Shown: piece by piece, positions 43,251-53,899 of the stretch | Position numbering within the stretch: position 1 is the first letter of the stretch | Layout of the letters: each line of letters begins with the position of its first letter | Assembly (NCBI RefSeq): GCF_022171985.1 | Contig: NZ_JAJVHF010000001.1 | Coordinates: forward strand, 372,001-436,000 | From: Huaxiibacter chinensis | GTDB taxonomy: Bacteria; Pseudomonadota; Gammaproteobacteria; Enterobacterales; Enterobacteriaceae | DNA length: 64,000 nucleotides | Direction of reading: 5' to 3' | The notes under the pieces: generated by a model | Told to the model about the DNA's origin: nothing | What the model saw: the letters and a program-made list of their open reading frames with translations, nothing else | Database searches by the model: none | Translations under genes and position numbers: made by a program

Positions 43251-45305
43251 CTACGGTTTTTTCGCCACCGGCACATCAAGATGTTTTAAGACCTCGACAA
43301 ACGGCGATGGCCGCTCTTTATCATACAGCAGCCAGACACGATGACGGGCGCGGGTAATGGCAACATAGAGCAGCCGACGTTCTTCCGCATCCGGAAAATC
43401 TTCCGGGGCCGGCAGCAACGCCTGCTCCATAACGGATTCACGCGCCGGGGCCGGGAAACCGTCACTTCCTTCCTGCAAGCCAACCACAATCACGTAATCG
43501 GCCTGCTGGCCCTTACTGGCGTGCACGGTCATGAAATCGAGCTGAAGTTTAGGCCAGCGCGTCGCGGCTTTCTCCAGAATGGCAGGTTTTAAATAGTGAT
43601 AGCGCGCCAGGATCAGAATGCGCTCATCCCCTTTCACAAAACCACTCAGTTTATCCAGCAGCGGTTCAAGCTGGTCATCCGCTAACAGCGTCACCGCTTT
43701 TTTATCCCCCGTCGACAGGCTGTTCAACGGTTTTTCCAGCTGATGCGGGTTTTGCTGGATGAAGCGGTTCGCTACTTCTCCAATGCGGGCGTTAAACCGA
43801 TAGGTCGTATCCAGATCGCTGCGATCGCCTTCGCCAAAATAGTCGTGGAAGGCGGTGGTTAACGACAGCTGGGCGCCGCTGAAACGGTAGATCGCCTGCC
43901 AGTCATCCCCCACGGCAAAGAGCGCAGTATGTTTATTCTGTTTACGTAACGCAGCCAGTAACGCCGCGCGCTGCGGGGAGATATCCTGAAACTCATCGAC
44001 CAGAATATGCTTCCAGGGGCTTACGAAACGACCCTTCTCCAGCAGAATTATGGCCTGATGAATCAGCCCGGAGAAATCTACCGCGTTCTCTTCTTTCAGC
44101 GCGGTTTTCCAGGCCTTCAGCAATGGCGCCATGAGTTTTACGCGTTTCGAGAAGAGCATGCGTACCTCTTCTGGCGCGCCTTCAATCATCTCCGCCTGCG
44201 TTCCCCCATGCATGCGCATCAGGCTCACCCAACGATCCAGTCGGGAGCCCAGACGGCGCGCGAGTGATTTATCCTGCCAGAAGCTGCCTTCCGGCACCGT
44301 CCACGCCAGCTCTTCTTCAAGCCACTGCCGCCACCCTTTCGCCTGCGCTTTTTTCTCGCTGCACTGCTGTTGCCACGCTTCAATAAACAGCGACAGTCGC
44401 GCCTGGGTATCGTTTTCCAGCCTGCTTATCACCGGCACCTTTTTGCTGCCCTGCTGAATGATATGCAAAGCAAGCGCGTGAAAGGTACGGGCAGAGATGT
44501 CCTGAGTGTGAAGACGAGCCTTTATTCGCTCATCCATCTCCTGCGCCGCCTTGCGTCCAAAGGCCAGCAGCAGGATCTGATCGGCCGAAGCTTCCCCTCG
44601 GGTCAGCAGCCAGCCCGCCCGCGCCACCAGCACTGACGTTTTGCCGCTTCCCGCTCCGGCAAGCACCAGCAAAGAGTGCTCGCCGTTTACCACCGCACGC
44701 GCCTGAGCCGGATTAAGCGGAGAAGACTCTATGGTATTGAAAAACGCGGCGTACTGCGTGAGCATCTCATCCGTCCAGGCCTGATTATGCGCAAGACGGC
44801 TTTGGTCTGCATCGTTTAACCAGGCCTGACACTGCCGCCAGGCCTCACGGCAGTTGTCGAACTCCTCCAGGCGAGACACGGGCAGCGGCAGGGCGCTTAA
44901 AGCCTGATGAATACGTTGCTGCATCCCGGCCGTTTGCGCACGGGTCAGCCACCTTTTTTGTTCCTGACTTTGCGCGATATCAGCCAGAACCTGTTCAAGC
45001 ACCCCGGCGGCGACCGCGCTCATCTCTTCACCCCATCGCTGCCAGAGCTGGGTCAGATGATGATGGAATCGCTGGGTTTCCGCCCACTCGGTGCCGTGAA
45101 GACGCACCACTTTGCCGGCCGGAAGGACAAATTCCATCTCGCCCCAGACCAGGCCACGTTTGCAGTGGATCGCCAGAAGCTGGTTAAACGGGATGAGATA
45201 TTCATGACGCTCACCCGACACTTTCACCCCGGCGTTGAGCAGCACCACCTTATCGTACGGATGTTGGGCCAGGCGTTTGCCTAAAGAAGTTGCTTTGAGT
45301 TCCAT
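43251..45305 (-). CDS. helD: DNA helicase IV HelD
   Basis: This 684-residue superfamily 1 helicase of the UvrD/Rep type unwinds DNA 3' to 5'. Walker A is LAGAGSGKT near residue 217, Walker B is the VDEFQD motif, and the later motifs GDDWQAIYRFSGAQ, TVHASKGQQADYV and YVAITRARHRVWLLY are intact. The N-terminal 190 residues are the HelD-specific region. The length matches E. coli helicase IV. Confidence 0.96.
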   Translation of the reverse strand: MELKATSLGKRLAQHPYDKVVLLNAGVKVSGERHEYLIPFNQLLAIHCKRGLVWGEMEFVLPAGKVVRLHGTEWAETQRFHHHLTQLWQRWGEEMSAVAAGVLEQVLADIAQSQEQKRWLTRAQTAGMQQRIHQALSALPLPVSRLEEFDNCREAWRQCQAWLNDADQSRLAHNQAWTDEMLTQYAAFFNTIESSPLNPAQARAVVNGEHSLLVLAGAGSGKTSVLVARAGWLLTRGEASADQILLLAFGRKAAQEMDERIKARLHTQDISARTFHALALHIIQQGSKKVPVISRLENDTQARLSLFIEAWQQQCSEKKAQAKGWRQWLEEELAWTVPEGSFWQDKSLARRLGSRLDRWVSLMRMHGGTQAEMIEGAPEEVRMLFSKRVKLMAPLLKAWKTALKEENAVDFSGLIHQAIILLEKGRFVSPWKHILVDEFQDISPQRAALLAALRKQNKHTALFAVGDDWQAIYRFSGAQLSLTTAFHDYFGEGDRSDLDTTYRFNARIGEVANRFIQQNPHQLEKPLNSLSTGDKKAVTLLADDQLEPLLDKLSGFVKGDERILILARYHYLKPAILEKAATRWPKLQLDFMTVHASKGQQADYVIVVGLQEGSDGFPAPARESVMEQALLPAPEDFPDAEERRLLYVAITRARHRVWLLYDKERPSPFVEVLKHLDVPVAKKP

Positions 45306-45427
45306 GTCCAGCCTGATTCAGGGGAGAGAATTTGTTGGATAGTGTAACCGCCAGTTTTCAGGTGCTCCAGCGCAAAAAAACGTTACAATCATCAGGCTTT
45401 AATCATATCGAAAGGAAGTGAGGGTTT

Positions 45428-45874
45428 ATGCGTACCATTCTGAATATTTTAAATTTTGTCCTTGGCGGATTTGCCACAACCCTGTCATGGCTTGTCGCGA
45501 CCCTTCTGAGTATTGTTCTGATCTTCACTCTTCCGCTGACGCGTTCATGCTGGGAAATCACGCGGCTGTCCCTGTTTCCTTATGGCAACGAAGCCATTCA
45601 CGTTGACGAGCTGAATCCGGATAGCAAGAACGCCCTGCTCAATACCGGCGGGACGCTGCTTAATATTCTGTGGCTGGTGCTTTTCGGCTGGTGGTTATGT
45701 CTGATGCATATTATGGCGGGTATCGCCCAGTGCATTTCAATTATCGGCATCCCGGTTGGCATCGCCAACTTTAAAATTGCGGCCATCGCCCTGTGGCCGG
45801 TGGGCCGTCGCGTGGTCTCTGTGGAAGTGGCCAAAGCGGCACGCGAAGCCAATGCCCGCCGTCGTTTTCAGTAA
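45428..45874 (+). CDS. yccF: Inner membrane protein YccF
   Basis: This 148-residue protein with three or four hydrophobic segments belongs to the YccF (DUF307) family. The characteristic C-terminal segment AQCISIIGIPVGIANFKIA is present. Function is unknown. It is 19 bases upstream of yccS and presumably cotranscribed with it. Confidence 0.92.
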   Translation: MRTILNILNFVLGGFATTLSWLVATLLSIVLIFTLPLTRSCWEITRLSLFPYGNEAIHVDELNPDSKNALLNTGGTLLNILWLVLFGWWLCLMHIMAGIAQCISIIGIPVGIANFKIAAIALWPVGRRVVSVEVAKAAREANARRRFQ

Positions 45875-45893
45875 TTAAGGATCGTCCGCGCAC

Positions 45894-48056
45894 ATGCTAA
45901 GCCCATTGCTTCGCCGATACACATGGAACAGTACCTGGCTTTATAACGTCAGGATCTTTCTCGCACTTTGCGGGGCGGCGGCCCTGCCCTGGTGGCTCGG
46001 GGACGTCAAGCTGACCATTCCGCTTACCCTGGGCGTCGTGGCGGGTGCGCTTGCCGATCTGGATGACCGTCTGGCGGGGCGACTGCGAAACCTGATCATC
46101 ACCCTGGTCTGCTTTTTTATTGCCTCCGCCTCGGTCGAACTCCTTTTCCCCTGGCCGTGGTTATTCGCCATCGGCCTGACGATTTCCACCAGCGGTTTCA
46201 TTCTCCTCGGTGGCCTGGGGCAACGGTACGCCACCATCGCGTTTGGCGCGTTGCTGATCGCCATTTATACCATGCTCGGGGTGTCGCTTTATGAACAGTG
46301 GTATCAGCAGCCGCTGCTGCTGTTGCTGGGGGCCATCTGGTATAACGCCCTGACGCTGATTGGACATCTGATCTTTCCTGTTCGTCCGTTGCAGGACAAC
46401 CTTGCCCGCAGCTATGAGCAACTGGCGCACTATCTTGAACTGAAGTCCCGGCTCTTCGATCCGGACATTGAAGATGAGAGCCAGGCGCCCATGTACGATC
46501 TTGCCCTGGCCAATGGGCAGCTCGTCACCACCCTTAATCAGACAAAAGCCTCTCTTCTGACCCGTCTGCGCGGGGATCGCGGACAGCGCGGTACGCGGCA
46601 AACGCTGCATTATTATTTTGTTGCCCAGGATATTCACGAACGCGCTAGCTCATCGCATATCCAGTATGCCGCGTTGCGGGAGACGTTCCGCTACAGCGAC
46701 GTGATGTTCCGTTTTCAGCGGTTGTTGTCGATGCAGTCCCAGGCCTGTCAGCAGCTTGCACGGTCTATTCTTCTGAGAACGCCCTATCAGCATGACGCGC
46801 GCTTTGACAGAATGTTCAGCCATCTTGATGCGGCTCTGGATCGCGTTCAGGCGAATGGCACCTCGCCCGACCAGATGAAAGCCTTAGGCTTTTTGCTGAA
46901 TAACCTGCGGGCCATCGACGCCCAGCTGGCTACCATTCAATCGGAACAAGCGCTCGCGTTGCCGGGCAACGATGCAGAAAACGTGCTTGCCGACGACAGC
47001 CCTCATGGTTTCGCCGATATGTGGCTGCGGGTAAGTCGCAATTTCACGCCAGAATCGGCCCTCTTCCGCCATGCGGTCAGGATGTCCGTGGTGTTGTGCG
47101 TGGGCTATGCCTTTATACAGATTACGGGGTTAAACCATGGATACTGGATCCTGTTAACCAGCCTGTTTGTGTGCCAGCCCAACTATAACGCGACCCGACA
47201 TCGTCTCGCGCTGCGCGTGATAGGCACCCTGGTGGGCGTCGCGATCGGCCTGCCGATTCTCTATTTTGTGCCATCGGTGGAAGGCCAGCTGATTCTGCTC
47301 GTGATTACCGGCGTGCTGTTCTTCGCCTTCCGAAATGTGCAGTACGCCCATGCCACCATGTTTATCACCCTGTTAGTGCTGTTGTGCTTCAACCTGCTGG
47401 GCGAAGGGTTCGAGGTGGCGCTGCCGCGCGTGATTGATACTCTGATTGGTTGCGCCATCGCCTGGGCTGCGGTCAGTTTTATCTGGCCCGACTGGCGGTT
47501 CCGCAATTTGCCGCTGGTGCTGGAGCAGGCGTTGAATGCAAACTGTCGTTATCTCGATGCCATTCTTGAGCAGTATCACCAGGGGCGCGACAACCGCCTG
47601 GCCTACCGAATTGCCAGACGTGATGCCCATAACCGCGATGCGGAACTGGCCTCGGTGGTATCGAATCTCTCCACCGAGCCCCGTGCCACCGCTGAAATCC
47701 GCGATGTGGCTTTTCGTCTGCTTTGCCTTAACCACACCTTCACCAGCTACATCTCTACGCTGGGTGCGCATCGCGAGAAGCTGACAAATCCGGGTATACT
47801 CGCCTTTCTGGATGATGCCGTATGCTACGTGGACGATGCGCTGCATCATCGTCCCGCTGACGAACCGCGAGTGCTGCAATCGCTTGATGAACTGTCCGAA
47901 CGTATTGCCCATCTGGACCCAGGCACTGACAACAAAGCGCCCCTGGTGCTGCAGCAAATCGGCCTGTTAATTGCGCTACTGCCGGAGATTTGTCGCCTGC
48001 AGCGTCTGGTGGCTACCTACCGGAATGACGCGCCTTCGATGCAGGAAGCGCATTAA
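45894..48056 (+). CDS. yccS: FUSC-family inner membrane protein YccS
   Basis: This 720-residue protein has the FUSC architecture: an N-terminal set of about six membrane segments, a central cytoplasmic region (about 160-390), a second set of membrane segments with the HGYWILLTSLFVCQPNYNATRHR signature, seen here as GYWILLTSLFVCQPNYNAT, and a cytoplasmic tail. Relatives include AaeB and other efflux components. No substrate is established for YccS. Its 3' end overlaps the convergent sxy gene by 44 bases. Confidence 0.94.
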   Translation: MLSPLLRRYTWNSTWLYNVRIFLALCGAAALPWWLGDVKLTIPLTLGVVAGALADLDDRLAGRLRNLIITLVCFFIASASVELLFPWPWLFAIGLTISTSGFILLGGLGQRYATIAFGALLIAIYTMLGVSLYEQWYQQPLLLLLGAIWYNALTLIGHLIFPVRPLQDNLARSYEQLAHYLELKSRLFDPDIEDESQAPMYDLALANGQLVTTLNQTKASLLTRLRGDRGQRGTRQTLHYYFVAQDIHERASSSHIQYAALRETFRYSDVMFRFQRLLSMQSQACQQLARSILLRTPYQHDARFDRMFSHLDAALDRVQANGTSPDQMKALGFLLNNLRAIDAQLATIQSEQALALPGNDAENVLADDSPHGFADMWLRVSRNFTPESALFRHAVRMSVVLCVGYAFIQITGLNHGYWILLTSLFVCQPNYNATRHRLALRVIGTLVGVAIGLPILYFVPSVEGQLILLVITGVLFFAFRNVQYAHATMFITLLVLLCFNLLGEGFEVALPRVIDTLIGCAIAWAAVSFIWPDWRFRNLPLVLEQALNANCRYLDAILEQYHQGRDNRLAYRIARRDAHNRDAELASVVSNLSTEPRATAEIRDVAFRLLCLNHTFTSYISTLGAHREKLTNPGILAFLDDAVCYVDDALHHRPADEPRVLQSLDELSERIAHLDPGTDNKAPLVLQQIGLLIALLPEICRLQRLVATYRNDAPSMQEAH

Positions 48057-48639
48057 ACCACTCCATAAGCTCCCGGCGGCGATGCGCCGGGAGTGCCGCC
48101 TCGTGTAGTCCCTCTATGGCGCCTTCAAGGGCAAACAACACTTTTATCCCGAGATGCCTGTTTTTAGTGCGCATTTTTAGCCAGCATGCTTCAGCCCCCA
48201 GCGCGCGGAGTGCAGTTTCGTCGGTAATGCCGGCTTCACAGAGGAGAACTTCTATCTGAAACGTGAGATTGGGGAGGTCTTTCAGGCGGTGACGTTGTTG
48301 GCGCTGGTTACGTTCTCGTCTGGCCGATTCAAGCGACAATGAGGACAGGTGCAATAACCGCTCCCTGTCCTGCCAGAGCCCTTCATCGACACGAAAATAG
48401 TTCAGTAAAACGGGCCGGCCTCGTTTGACCAGGGTGAGAAATGACGAAGCATGTTTGACGCAGTAAGGCGCGCTTTGCTCACAGGCGCGCAGATATAACT
48501 CGCCCTCTGACACCATGGCAAACACCGCATCCCCCACCGCCAGGGTATACCCGCCAAAAAGGGCGCGATGGTGTATCTCACCCAGCGGAGAAAGGTATTC
48601 CTGGGATTTATAAATCCGTTCGTATGATATTTTTTTCAT
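48013..48639 (-). CDS. sxy: DNA transformation/CRP-S regulator Sxy (TfoX)
   Basis: This 208-residue protein matches E. coli Sxy (TfoX), which helps CRP activate competence genes at CRP-S sites. The TfoX N-terminal domain (about 1-95, RIYKSQEYLSPLG...LFGGYTLAVGD) and C-terminal domain (about 115-195, RLKDLPNLTFQIE) are both visible. The ATG at 48637-48639 is chosen over one seven codons upstream by comparison with the family start. The AT-rich upstream region is typical of this gene. Confidence 0.93.
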   Translation of the reverse strand: MKKISYERIYKSQEYLSPLGEIHHRALFGGYTLAVGDAVFAMVSEGELYLRACEQSAPYCVKHASSFLTLVKRGRPVLLNYFRVDEGLWQDRERLLHLSSLSLESARRERNQRQQRHRLKDLPNLTFQIEVLLCEAGITDETALRALGAEACWLKMRTKNRHLGIKVLFALEGAIEGLHEAALPAHRRRELMEWFNALPASKARHSGR

Positions 48640-48816
48640 AATATAATCCTTGTAAATCATATATTAACAGCAGAATTTCGTACTATCGGATCCGTTAGCA
48701 GGAAAATAGGCAACTTAGTGTCAATCGGCAAGATGATTCTTTAAAGCGAGGCAAGATCGCGCCAAATTTGCGAGATGCTTTCAGAAAATTAGGTTGATCT
48801 TTAGTCGTACAGGGGT

Positions 48817-48836
48817 TACTGTATATCCATACAGTA
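48817..48836. promoter_or_regulatory. LexA box (SOS box) of sulA
   Basis: TACTGTATATCCATACAGTA is 18 of 20 identical to the ideal SOS box TACTGTATATATATACAGTA. It lies 20 bases before the sulA start codon. Tight LexA repression is expected. Confidence 0.93.
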
Positions 48837-48856
48837 ACCAGAGGGCTGGAATGATT

Positions 48857-49369
48857 ATGTACACTTCAGACTACGCAAATCGCTCAACACCGTTTTCTTC
48901 TTTTGCTCATAAAACCGCGCAGAATAATGCTACTCCACAGGTTTCTACCGGCTTGATCAGCGAAGTGGTTTACCGTGAAGACCAGCCCATGATGGCGCAA
49001 CTGCTGCTGCTGCCGCTTTTACAGCAGCTCGGTCAACAGTCGCGCTGGCAGCTCTGGTTGACGCCGCCGCAGCGATTAAGCCGTCAATGGATCCAGTCGG
49101 CTGGCCTGCCGCTGACAAAAGTGATGCAGCTCAGCCAGCTTTCGCCGTTTGATACCGTTGATTCAATGATTCGTGCGCTACGCACCGGGAACTACAGTGT
49201 GGTGATTGGTTGGCTGCCGGAAGAAGTGACGGAAGAGGAACATGCCCGCCTGGCAGAAGCGGCTGAAGAAGGTAACGCAATCGGCTTTATCATGCGCCCG
49301 GTTCGTTTCGATCCTCACGCCACTGGACACCAAAACGGGCTAAAAATTCACTCAAATTTGTATCATTGA
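48857..49369 (+). CDS. sulA: SOS cell division inhibitor SulA
   Basis: This 170-residue protein blocks septation by binding FtsZ monomers during the SOS response. It matches E. coli SulA, with the core [20 protein letters not shown] and the C-terminal [10 protein letters not shown]. In E. coli that tail carries the Lon degradation signal. I place the start at the ATG at 48857 ([10 protein letters not shown]) by family comparison. The SOS box upstream confirms the identity. It is convergent or tandem with no other gene and precedes ompA. Confidence 0.96.
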   Translation: MYTSDYANRSTPFSSFAHKTAQNNATPQVSTGLISEVVYREDQPMMAQLLLLPLLQQLGQQSRWQLWLTPPQRLSRQWIQSAGLPLTKVMQLSQLSPFDTVDSMIRALRTGNYSVVIGWLPEEVTEEEHARLAEAAEEGNAIGFIMRPVRFDPHATGHQNGLKIHSNLYH

Positions 49370-49724
49370 GTGAAATTAAGATTTTTCCTGGAATTTTTTT
49401 TGACCCTCTAATACGATTTTAGTTCCGTAAGAGAAAAATGCGACAAGTCTTGTGTGGCGCGGTTTCCATTAATTTTAAAGCATAAAATGCGCGCACAGAA
49501 TGTTAAATATTCCCTATACGGAGGATTTTTTTTCATATGCCTGACGGAGTTCACACTTGTAAGTTTCCAACTACGTTGTAGACTTTACATCGCCAGGGGT
49601 GCTCGGCCTAAGCCGAAGATATCGGTAGAGTTACTAGTTTGAGCTGCCCCCCGGTGAAGGATTTAACCGTGATGTCTCAATGAGAATTTCATGGCGATTT
49701 TTGGATGATAACGAGGCGCAAAAA
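49370..49724. other. sulA-ompA intergenic region with ompA promoter and leader
   Basis: This 355-base region closely matches the E. coli ompA upstream region from about 49545 on. The roughly 130-base untranslated leader, known to stabilise ompA mRNA, includes the short hairpin CGGC / GCCG at 49604-49615. It also includes the ribosome-binding region ACGAGGCGCAAAAA just before the ATG, where the MicA small RNA pairs in E. coli. The first 170 bases are AT-rich with no gene seen. Confidence 0.7.
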
Positions 49725-50777
49725 ATGAAAAAGACAGCTATCGCGATTGCAGTGGCACTGGCTGGCTTCGCTACCGTAGCGCAGGCCGCTCCGAAAGATA
49801 ATACCTGGTATGCAGGTGGTAAACTGGGCTGGTCTCAGTTCCATGACACCGGCTGGTACAACAGCTCTCTGAACAACGACGGCCCGACTCACGAAAGTCA
49901 GCTCGGTGCAGGTGCGTTCGGTGGCTATCAGGTTAACCCGTATGTTGGTTTTGAAATGGGTTACGACTGGTTAGGTCGTATGCCATACAAAGGCGACAAC
50001 GTTAACGGCGCATTCAAAGCTCAGGGCGTACAGCTGACCGCTAAACTGGGTTACCCAGTAACTGACGATCTGGACGTGTACACTCGTCTGGGCGGCATGG
50101 TATGGCGCGCTGACTCCAGCAACAGCATTGCTGGCGACGACCACGACACTGGCGTTTCTCCAGTATTCGCTGGTGGCGTAGAGTGGGCAATGACCCGCGA
50201 CATCGCTACCCGTCTGGAATACCAGTGGGTTAACAACATCGGCGACGGTAACACCGTTGGCGTTCGTCCTGACAACGGCATGCTGAGCGTAGGTGTTTCC
50301 TACCGCTTCGGCCAGCAGGAAGCAGCACCAGTTGTTGCTCCAGCACCGGCTCCAGCTCCAGAAGTACAGACCAAGCACTTCACTCTGAAGTCTGATGTTC
50401 TGTTCAACTTCAACAAAGCGACTCTGAAACCAGAAGGTCAGCAGGCACTGGATCAGCTGTACTCCCAGCTGAGCAACCTGGATCCTAAAGACGGTAACGT
50501 CGTTGTTCTGGGCTTCACCGACCGTATCGGTTCTGACGCTTACAACCAGGGTCTGTCCGAGAAACGTGCTCAGTCTGTTGTTGATTACCTGATCTCTAAA
50601 GGTATCCCGGCTAACAAGATCTCCCCACGTGGTATGGGCGAATCTAACCCAGTTACCGGCAACACCTGTGACAACGTGAAACCTCGCGCTGCACTGATCG
50701 ACTGCCTGGCACCAGATCGTCGCGTAGAGATCGAAGTGAAAGGCATCAAAGACGTTGTAACTCAGCCTGCGGCATAA
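49725..50777 (+). CDS. ompA: Outer membrane protein A
   Basis: This 350-residue abundant outer membrane protein has a signal peptide (1-21, ending AQA) and an eight-stranded beta barrel (about 22-195). A hinge of Ala-Pro repeats ([10 protein letters not shown]) leads to a periplasmic OmpA-like peptidoglycan-binding domain (about 220-340) with [15 protein letters not shown] and the [20 protein letters not shown] region. Codon use is highly biased, as expected for a very abundant protein. The ATG at 49725 follows the conserved leader and starts the signal peptide. Confidence 0.98.
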   Translation: MKKTAIAIAVALAGFATVAQAAPKDNTWYAGGKLGWSQFHDTGWYNSSLNNDGPTHESQLGAGAFGGYQVNPYVGFEMGYDWLGRMPYKGDNVNGAFKAQGVQLTAKLGYPVTDDLDVYTRLGGMVWRADSSNSIAGDDHDTGVSPVFAGGVEWAMTRDIATRLEYQWVNNIGDGNTVGVRPDNGMLSVGVSYRFGQQEAAPVVAPAPAPAPEVQTKHFTLKSDVLFNFNKATLKPEGQQALDQLYSQLSNLDPKDGNVVVLGFTDRIGSDAYNQGLSEKRAQSVVDYLISKGIPANKISPRGMGESNPVTGNTCDNVKPRAALIDCLAPDRRVEIEVKGIKDVVTQPAA

Positions 50778-50795
50778 GTTACCTCTGTCTGACAA

Positions 50796-50820
50796 AAAAC
50801 CCCGCGATGCGGGGTTTTTT
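50796..50820. terminator. Terminator between ompA and matP
   Basis: The stem CCCCGC / GCGGGG with loop GAT is flanked by an A tract and six T residues, so it can serve both convergent genes. Confidence 0.9.
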
Positions 50821-50843
50821 ATTGCCTGAAGAAAAGCGCTAAC

Positions 50844-51296
50844 TTATTTCTTGCCGAGCAAAGCCTGAAGGTCTGTCTTCAGCGTCGACATCTGGCTGGC
50901 ATACTTCTCTTTATGTTCAGCATCCTCAATCAGTTGAACAATGGTCTCTGACAGCGTTTTGCCACGGCGCTGAGCCAGCCCCGCTAATCGCTGCCACACC
51001 ATAAATTCCAGGTCGATAGATTTTTTACGCGTGTGCTGATGCTCGGCATTAAAATGCCGTTTCCGCCGCGCACGAATGGTTTGCTTCATGCGGTTCATCA
51101 GCGCAGGGTTAATATGTTTTTCTATCCAGCCGTTGACCAGAACCGGCTCGTTTTCGAGCGTCAGCAGTAAATCGACGGCCTCTTTAGCAGCACTGGCTTC
51201 GATGTAACAGGTAATCAACTCCCCTTCACGGTGCTTTTTAACCAGGTACTTCCATTTCCAGCCGCTTTCGAGATTTTCCAGTTGTTGATATTTCAT
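50844..51296 (-). CDS. matP: Ter macrodomain organiser MatP
   Basis: This 150-residue DNA-binding protein binds matS sites and condenses the terminus region of the chromosome, linking it to the divisome through ZapB. It has a helical N-terminal region, a ribbon-helix-helix domain (about 85-130, [25 protein letters not shown]) named here in part as [19 protein letters not shown], and a C-terminal coiled coil. It matches E. coli MatP (YcbG). Confidence 0.95.
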   Translation of the reverse strand: MKYQQLENLESGWKWKYLVKKHREGELITCYIEASAAKEAVDLLLTLENEPVLVNGWIEKHINPALMNRMKQTIRARRKRHFNAEHQHTRKKSIDLEFMVWQRLAGLAQRRGKTLSETIVQLIEDAEHKEKYASQMSTLKTDLQALLGKK

Positions 51297-51482
51297 CGCG
51301 ATCTCAGCGTTACCTTGTAACTCAGTTCAGAATATCAGTTTTTTGCCAATCTGCTGAAAAGAAATCATAACCTGTGAACCATTACACCGCTTTCCGCCAC
51401 TTTAATACCGATTCCTTCATGGGCAGAGTGTCTCGCTTGCGGTATAATCCACCGTTTTACATCTGACTAAAAAACATCAACT

Positions 51483-53243
51483 TTGACCATTACGAAACTC
51501 TCATGGCGTGACCTCGTTCCGGATACCGAAAGCTATCAGGAATGCTTCACACAGCCAGATCTCGCAAAAGAGCACGACTTCATACTTAGCGATACGCAAC
51601 CGCGTTTGCATTACGCGCTTGAGCAGGTGTTAAGTCCATGGACAACCTCCCCCTTTATGCTGCTGAAAGCGCCGGAAGAAGCGGAATACCTGGCGCTCAT
51701 TGCAGACGCTATGCGTCAGCTGCAGCCTGAAACCCAGGCCGTATTTGGCGGCCAGTATCATATCGCGGGACATGATGTTACGTTTGAGCCAGCCAAACAG
51801 GCAGACGACCGTTTTGCCGCAGCCGGTAAAATCGTTACCGCCAACTGGGCCGAAGCGGAGCAACTGTTCGGCTGCCTTCGTCAGTTCAACGGCGAGCTGA
51901 CCTTACAGCCTGGCCTGGTGCATAAGGCAAACGGCGGCGTATTAATCATCTCGCTTGGCACGCTTCTCGCTCAGCCTTTACTGTGGATGCGCCTGAAAAC
52001 GATTGTGGCCGAGCAGCGTTTTGACTGGGTTGCCTACGACGAATCGCGTCCTCTGCCCGTCTCCGTGCCGTCTATGCCGTTGTCGCTGAAAGTGGTGCTG
52101 ACGGGCGATCGCGAATCGCTGGCCGACTTCCAGGAGATGGAGCCGGAGTTAGCCGGACAGGCGGTATACACCGAATTTGAAGATAACATTCAGGTTGCCG
52201 ATGCCGATGACATGGCGCAATGGTGTCAGTGGGTGCTGGCGATGGCCGAACGCTTTACGCTGCCAACGCCTGCAGCCGATGCATGGACCAGCCTGATCCG
52301 TGAAGCCGTTCGTTATACCGGCGATCAAGAAACCTTGCCGTTATGTCCACTCTGGCTCAGTAAGCAACTGCGTGAAGTGGGCGTCATTAGCGGTGAAGGA
52401 CGCTTTACCGGGGAACAGTATGTTCAAATGCTGGCCCAGCGAGAATGGCGTGAAGGCTACCTCGCCGATCGCATGCAGGATGAAATTCTGCTTGAACAGA
52501 TTCTGGTGGAAACCGAAGGTGAACGCATAGGACAAATCAATGCCCTTTCCGTCATCGAGTTTCCGGGTCATCCGCGCGCTTTTGGCGAGCCTTCGCGAAT
52601 CAGCTGCGTCGTGCATATTGGCGACGGTGAATTCACCGATATCGAGCGTAAGGCCGAGCTGGGTGGCAACATCCACGCCAAAGGCATGATGATCATGCAG
52701 GCCTTCCTGATGTCCCAGCTTCAGCTCGAGCAGCAAATTCCTTTTTCTGCCTCATTAACCTTTGAACAATCATACAGCGAAGTCGACGGTGACAGCGCCT
52801 CAATGGCTGAGCTGTGTGCCTTAATCAGTGCGCTGGCTGATGTGCCGGTAAACCAGAATATCGCTATCACCGGTTCGGTGGATCAGTTTGGTCGTGCACA
52901 GCCTGTCGGCGGTCTGAATGAAAAAATCGAAGGGTTCTTCACTATCTGCCAGCAGCGTGGCTTAAGCGGCAAACAAGGGGTCATTATTCCTGCCCCCAAT
53001 GCGCGACACCTCAGTCTGAGCCAGAATATACTTGATGCAGTGGAAGCTGAACAATTCTCTATCTGGGCAATCGAAGACATAACGGATGCACTTCCCTTAC
53101 TGACAAACCTGGTCTGGGATGCTGAAGGGCAAACTACACTGATGCAGACTATCCAGGAACGTATTGCTCAGGCAATGCAACAGGATGCTCGTCATCGTTA
53201 TCCATGGCCGTTGCGCTGGCTCGGTTGGTTTAATCCCAACTGA
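51483..53243 (+). CDS. ycbZ: Lon-family protease-like protein LonH (YcbZ)
   Basis: This 586-residue protein ends in a Lon-type serine protease domain with the catalytic Ser in [10 protein letters not shown] and the Lys in [10 protein letters not shown]. The N-terminal half lacks intact Walker motifs, so it is not a classical AAA+ Lon. It matches E. coli YcbZ over the full length. The start is a TTG at 51483, which gives the conserved N-terminus [14 protein letters not shown]. It lies upstream of fabA on the same strand. Confidence 0.93.
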   Translation: MTITKLSWRDLVPDTESYQECFTQPDLAKEHDFILSDTQPRLHYALEQVLSPWTTSPFMLLKAPEEAEYLALIADAMRQLQPETQAVFGGQYHIAGHDVTFEPAKQADDRFAAAGKIVTANWAEAEQLFGCLRQFNGELTLQPGLVHKANGGVLIISLGTLLAQPLLWMRLKTIVAEQRFDWVAYDESRPLPVSVPSMPLSLKVVLTGDRESLADFQEMEPELAGQAVYTEFEDNIQVADADDMAQWCQWVLAMAERFTLPTPAADAWTSLIREAVRYTGDQETLPLCPLWLSKQLREVGVISGEGRFTGEQYVQMLAQREWREGYLADRMQDEILLEQILVETEGERIGQINALSVIEFPGHPRAFGEPSRISCVVHIGDGEFTDIERKAELGGNIHAKGMMIMQAFLMSQLQLEQQIPFSASLTFEQSYSEVDGDSASMAELCALISALADVPVNQNIAITGSVDQFGRAQPVGGLNEKIEGFFTICQQRGLSGKQGVIIPAPNARHLSLSQNILDAVEAEQFSIWAIEDITDALPLLTNLVWDAEGQTTLMQTIQERIAQAMQQDARHRYPWPLRWLGWFNPN

Positions 53244-53278
53244 TCGGACTTGTTCAGCGTACACGTGTTAGCTATCCT
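53238..53278 (+). promoter_or_regulatory. fabA promoter region with FadR and FabR sites
   Basis: The sequence from 53238 to 53278 is nearly the same as the E. coli fabA promoter as I recall it. It holds AACTGATCGGACTTGTT (FadR activator site, 53238-53254) and the palindromic AGCGTACACGTGTTAGCT (FabR repressor site, 53256-53273), followed by TATCCT as a -10 box. Confidence 0.65.
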
Positions 53279-53311
53279 GCGTGCTTCACTAAAATAAGGC
53301 TTACTGAGAAC

Positions 53312-53830
53312 ATGGTAGATAAACGCGAATCCTATACAAAAGAAGATCTTCTTGCCTCTGGTCGCGGTGAATTGTTTGGCGCTAAAGGCCCACAGTTACC
53401 CGCCCCTTCCATGCTGATGATGGACCGTGTCGTGAAAATGACCGAAACCGGCGGCAACTTTGACAAGGGTTATGTAGAAGCGGAACTCGATATCAACCCG
53501 GACCTGTGGTTCTTTGGTTGCCACTTCATCGGCGATCCCGTCATGCCTGGTTGTCTGGGTCTGGACGCGATGTGGCAGCTGGTTGGTTTCTACTTAGGCT
53601 GGCTGGGCGGCGAAGGCAAAGGCCGTGCGCTGGGCGTCGGCGAAGTGAAATTCACTGGTCAGGTTCTCCCTTCCGCGAAGAAAGTCACCTACCGTATTCA
53701 CTTCAAACGCATTGTGAACCGTCGTCTGGTGATGGGTCTGGCAGATGGTGAAGTGCTGGTTGATGGTCGTGTGATTTATACGGCAAGCGATCTGAAAGTG
53801 GGTCTGTTCCAGGACACTTCAGCATTCTGA
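53312..53830 (+). CDS. fabA: 3-hydroxydecanoyl-ACP dehydratase/isomerase FabA
   Basis: This 172-residue enzyme dehydrates 3-hydroxydecanoyl-ACP and isomerises the product, starting unsaturated fatty acid synthesis. The active-site His is H71 in [12 protein letters not shown] and the Asp is D85 in [10 protein letters not shown]. Length and sequence match E. coli FabA. Expression should respond to FadR and FabR through the upstream sites. Confidence 0.98.
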   Translation: MVDKRESYTKEDLLASGRGELFGAKGPQLPAPSMLMMDRVVKMTETGGNFDKGYVEAELDINPDLWFFGCHFIGDPVMPGCLGLDAMWQLVGFYLGWLGGEGKGRALGVGEVKFTGQVLPSAKKVTYRIHFKRIVNRRLVMGLADGEVLVDGRVIYTASDLKVGLFQDTSAF

Positions 53831-53857
53831 TTGAGCTTTAGTCCGGCTTAACAGGCG

Positions 53858-53881
53858 AAACCTCCGCCATGCGGAGGTTTC
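53858..53881. terminator. Terminator between fabA and rmf
   Basis: The 10-bp stem AAACCTCCGC / GCGGAGGTTT with loop CAT lies between the convergent fabA and rmf genes. Confidence 0.75.
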
Positions 53882-53899
53882 AGTTTCTAAAGAGACGTG

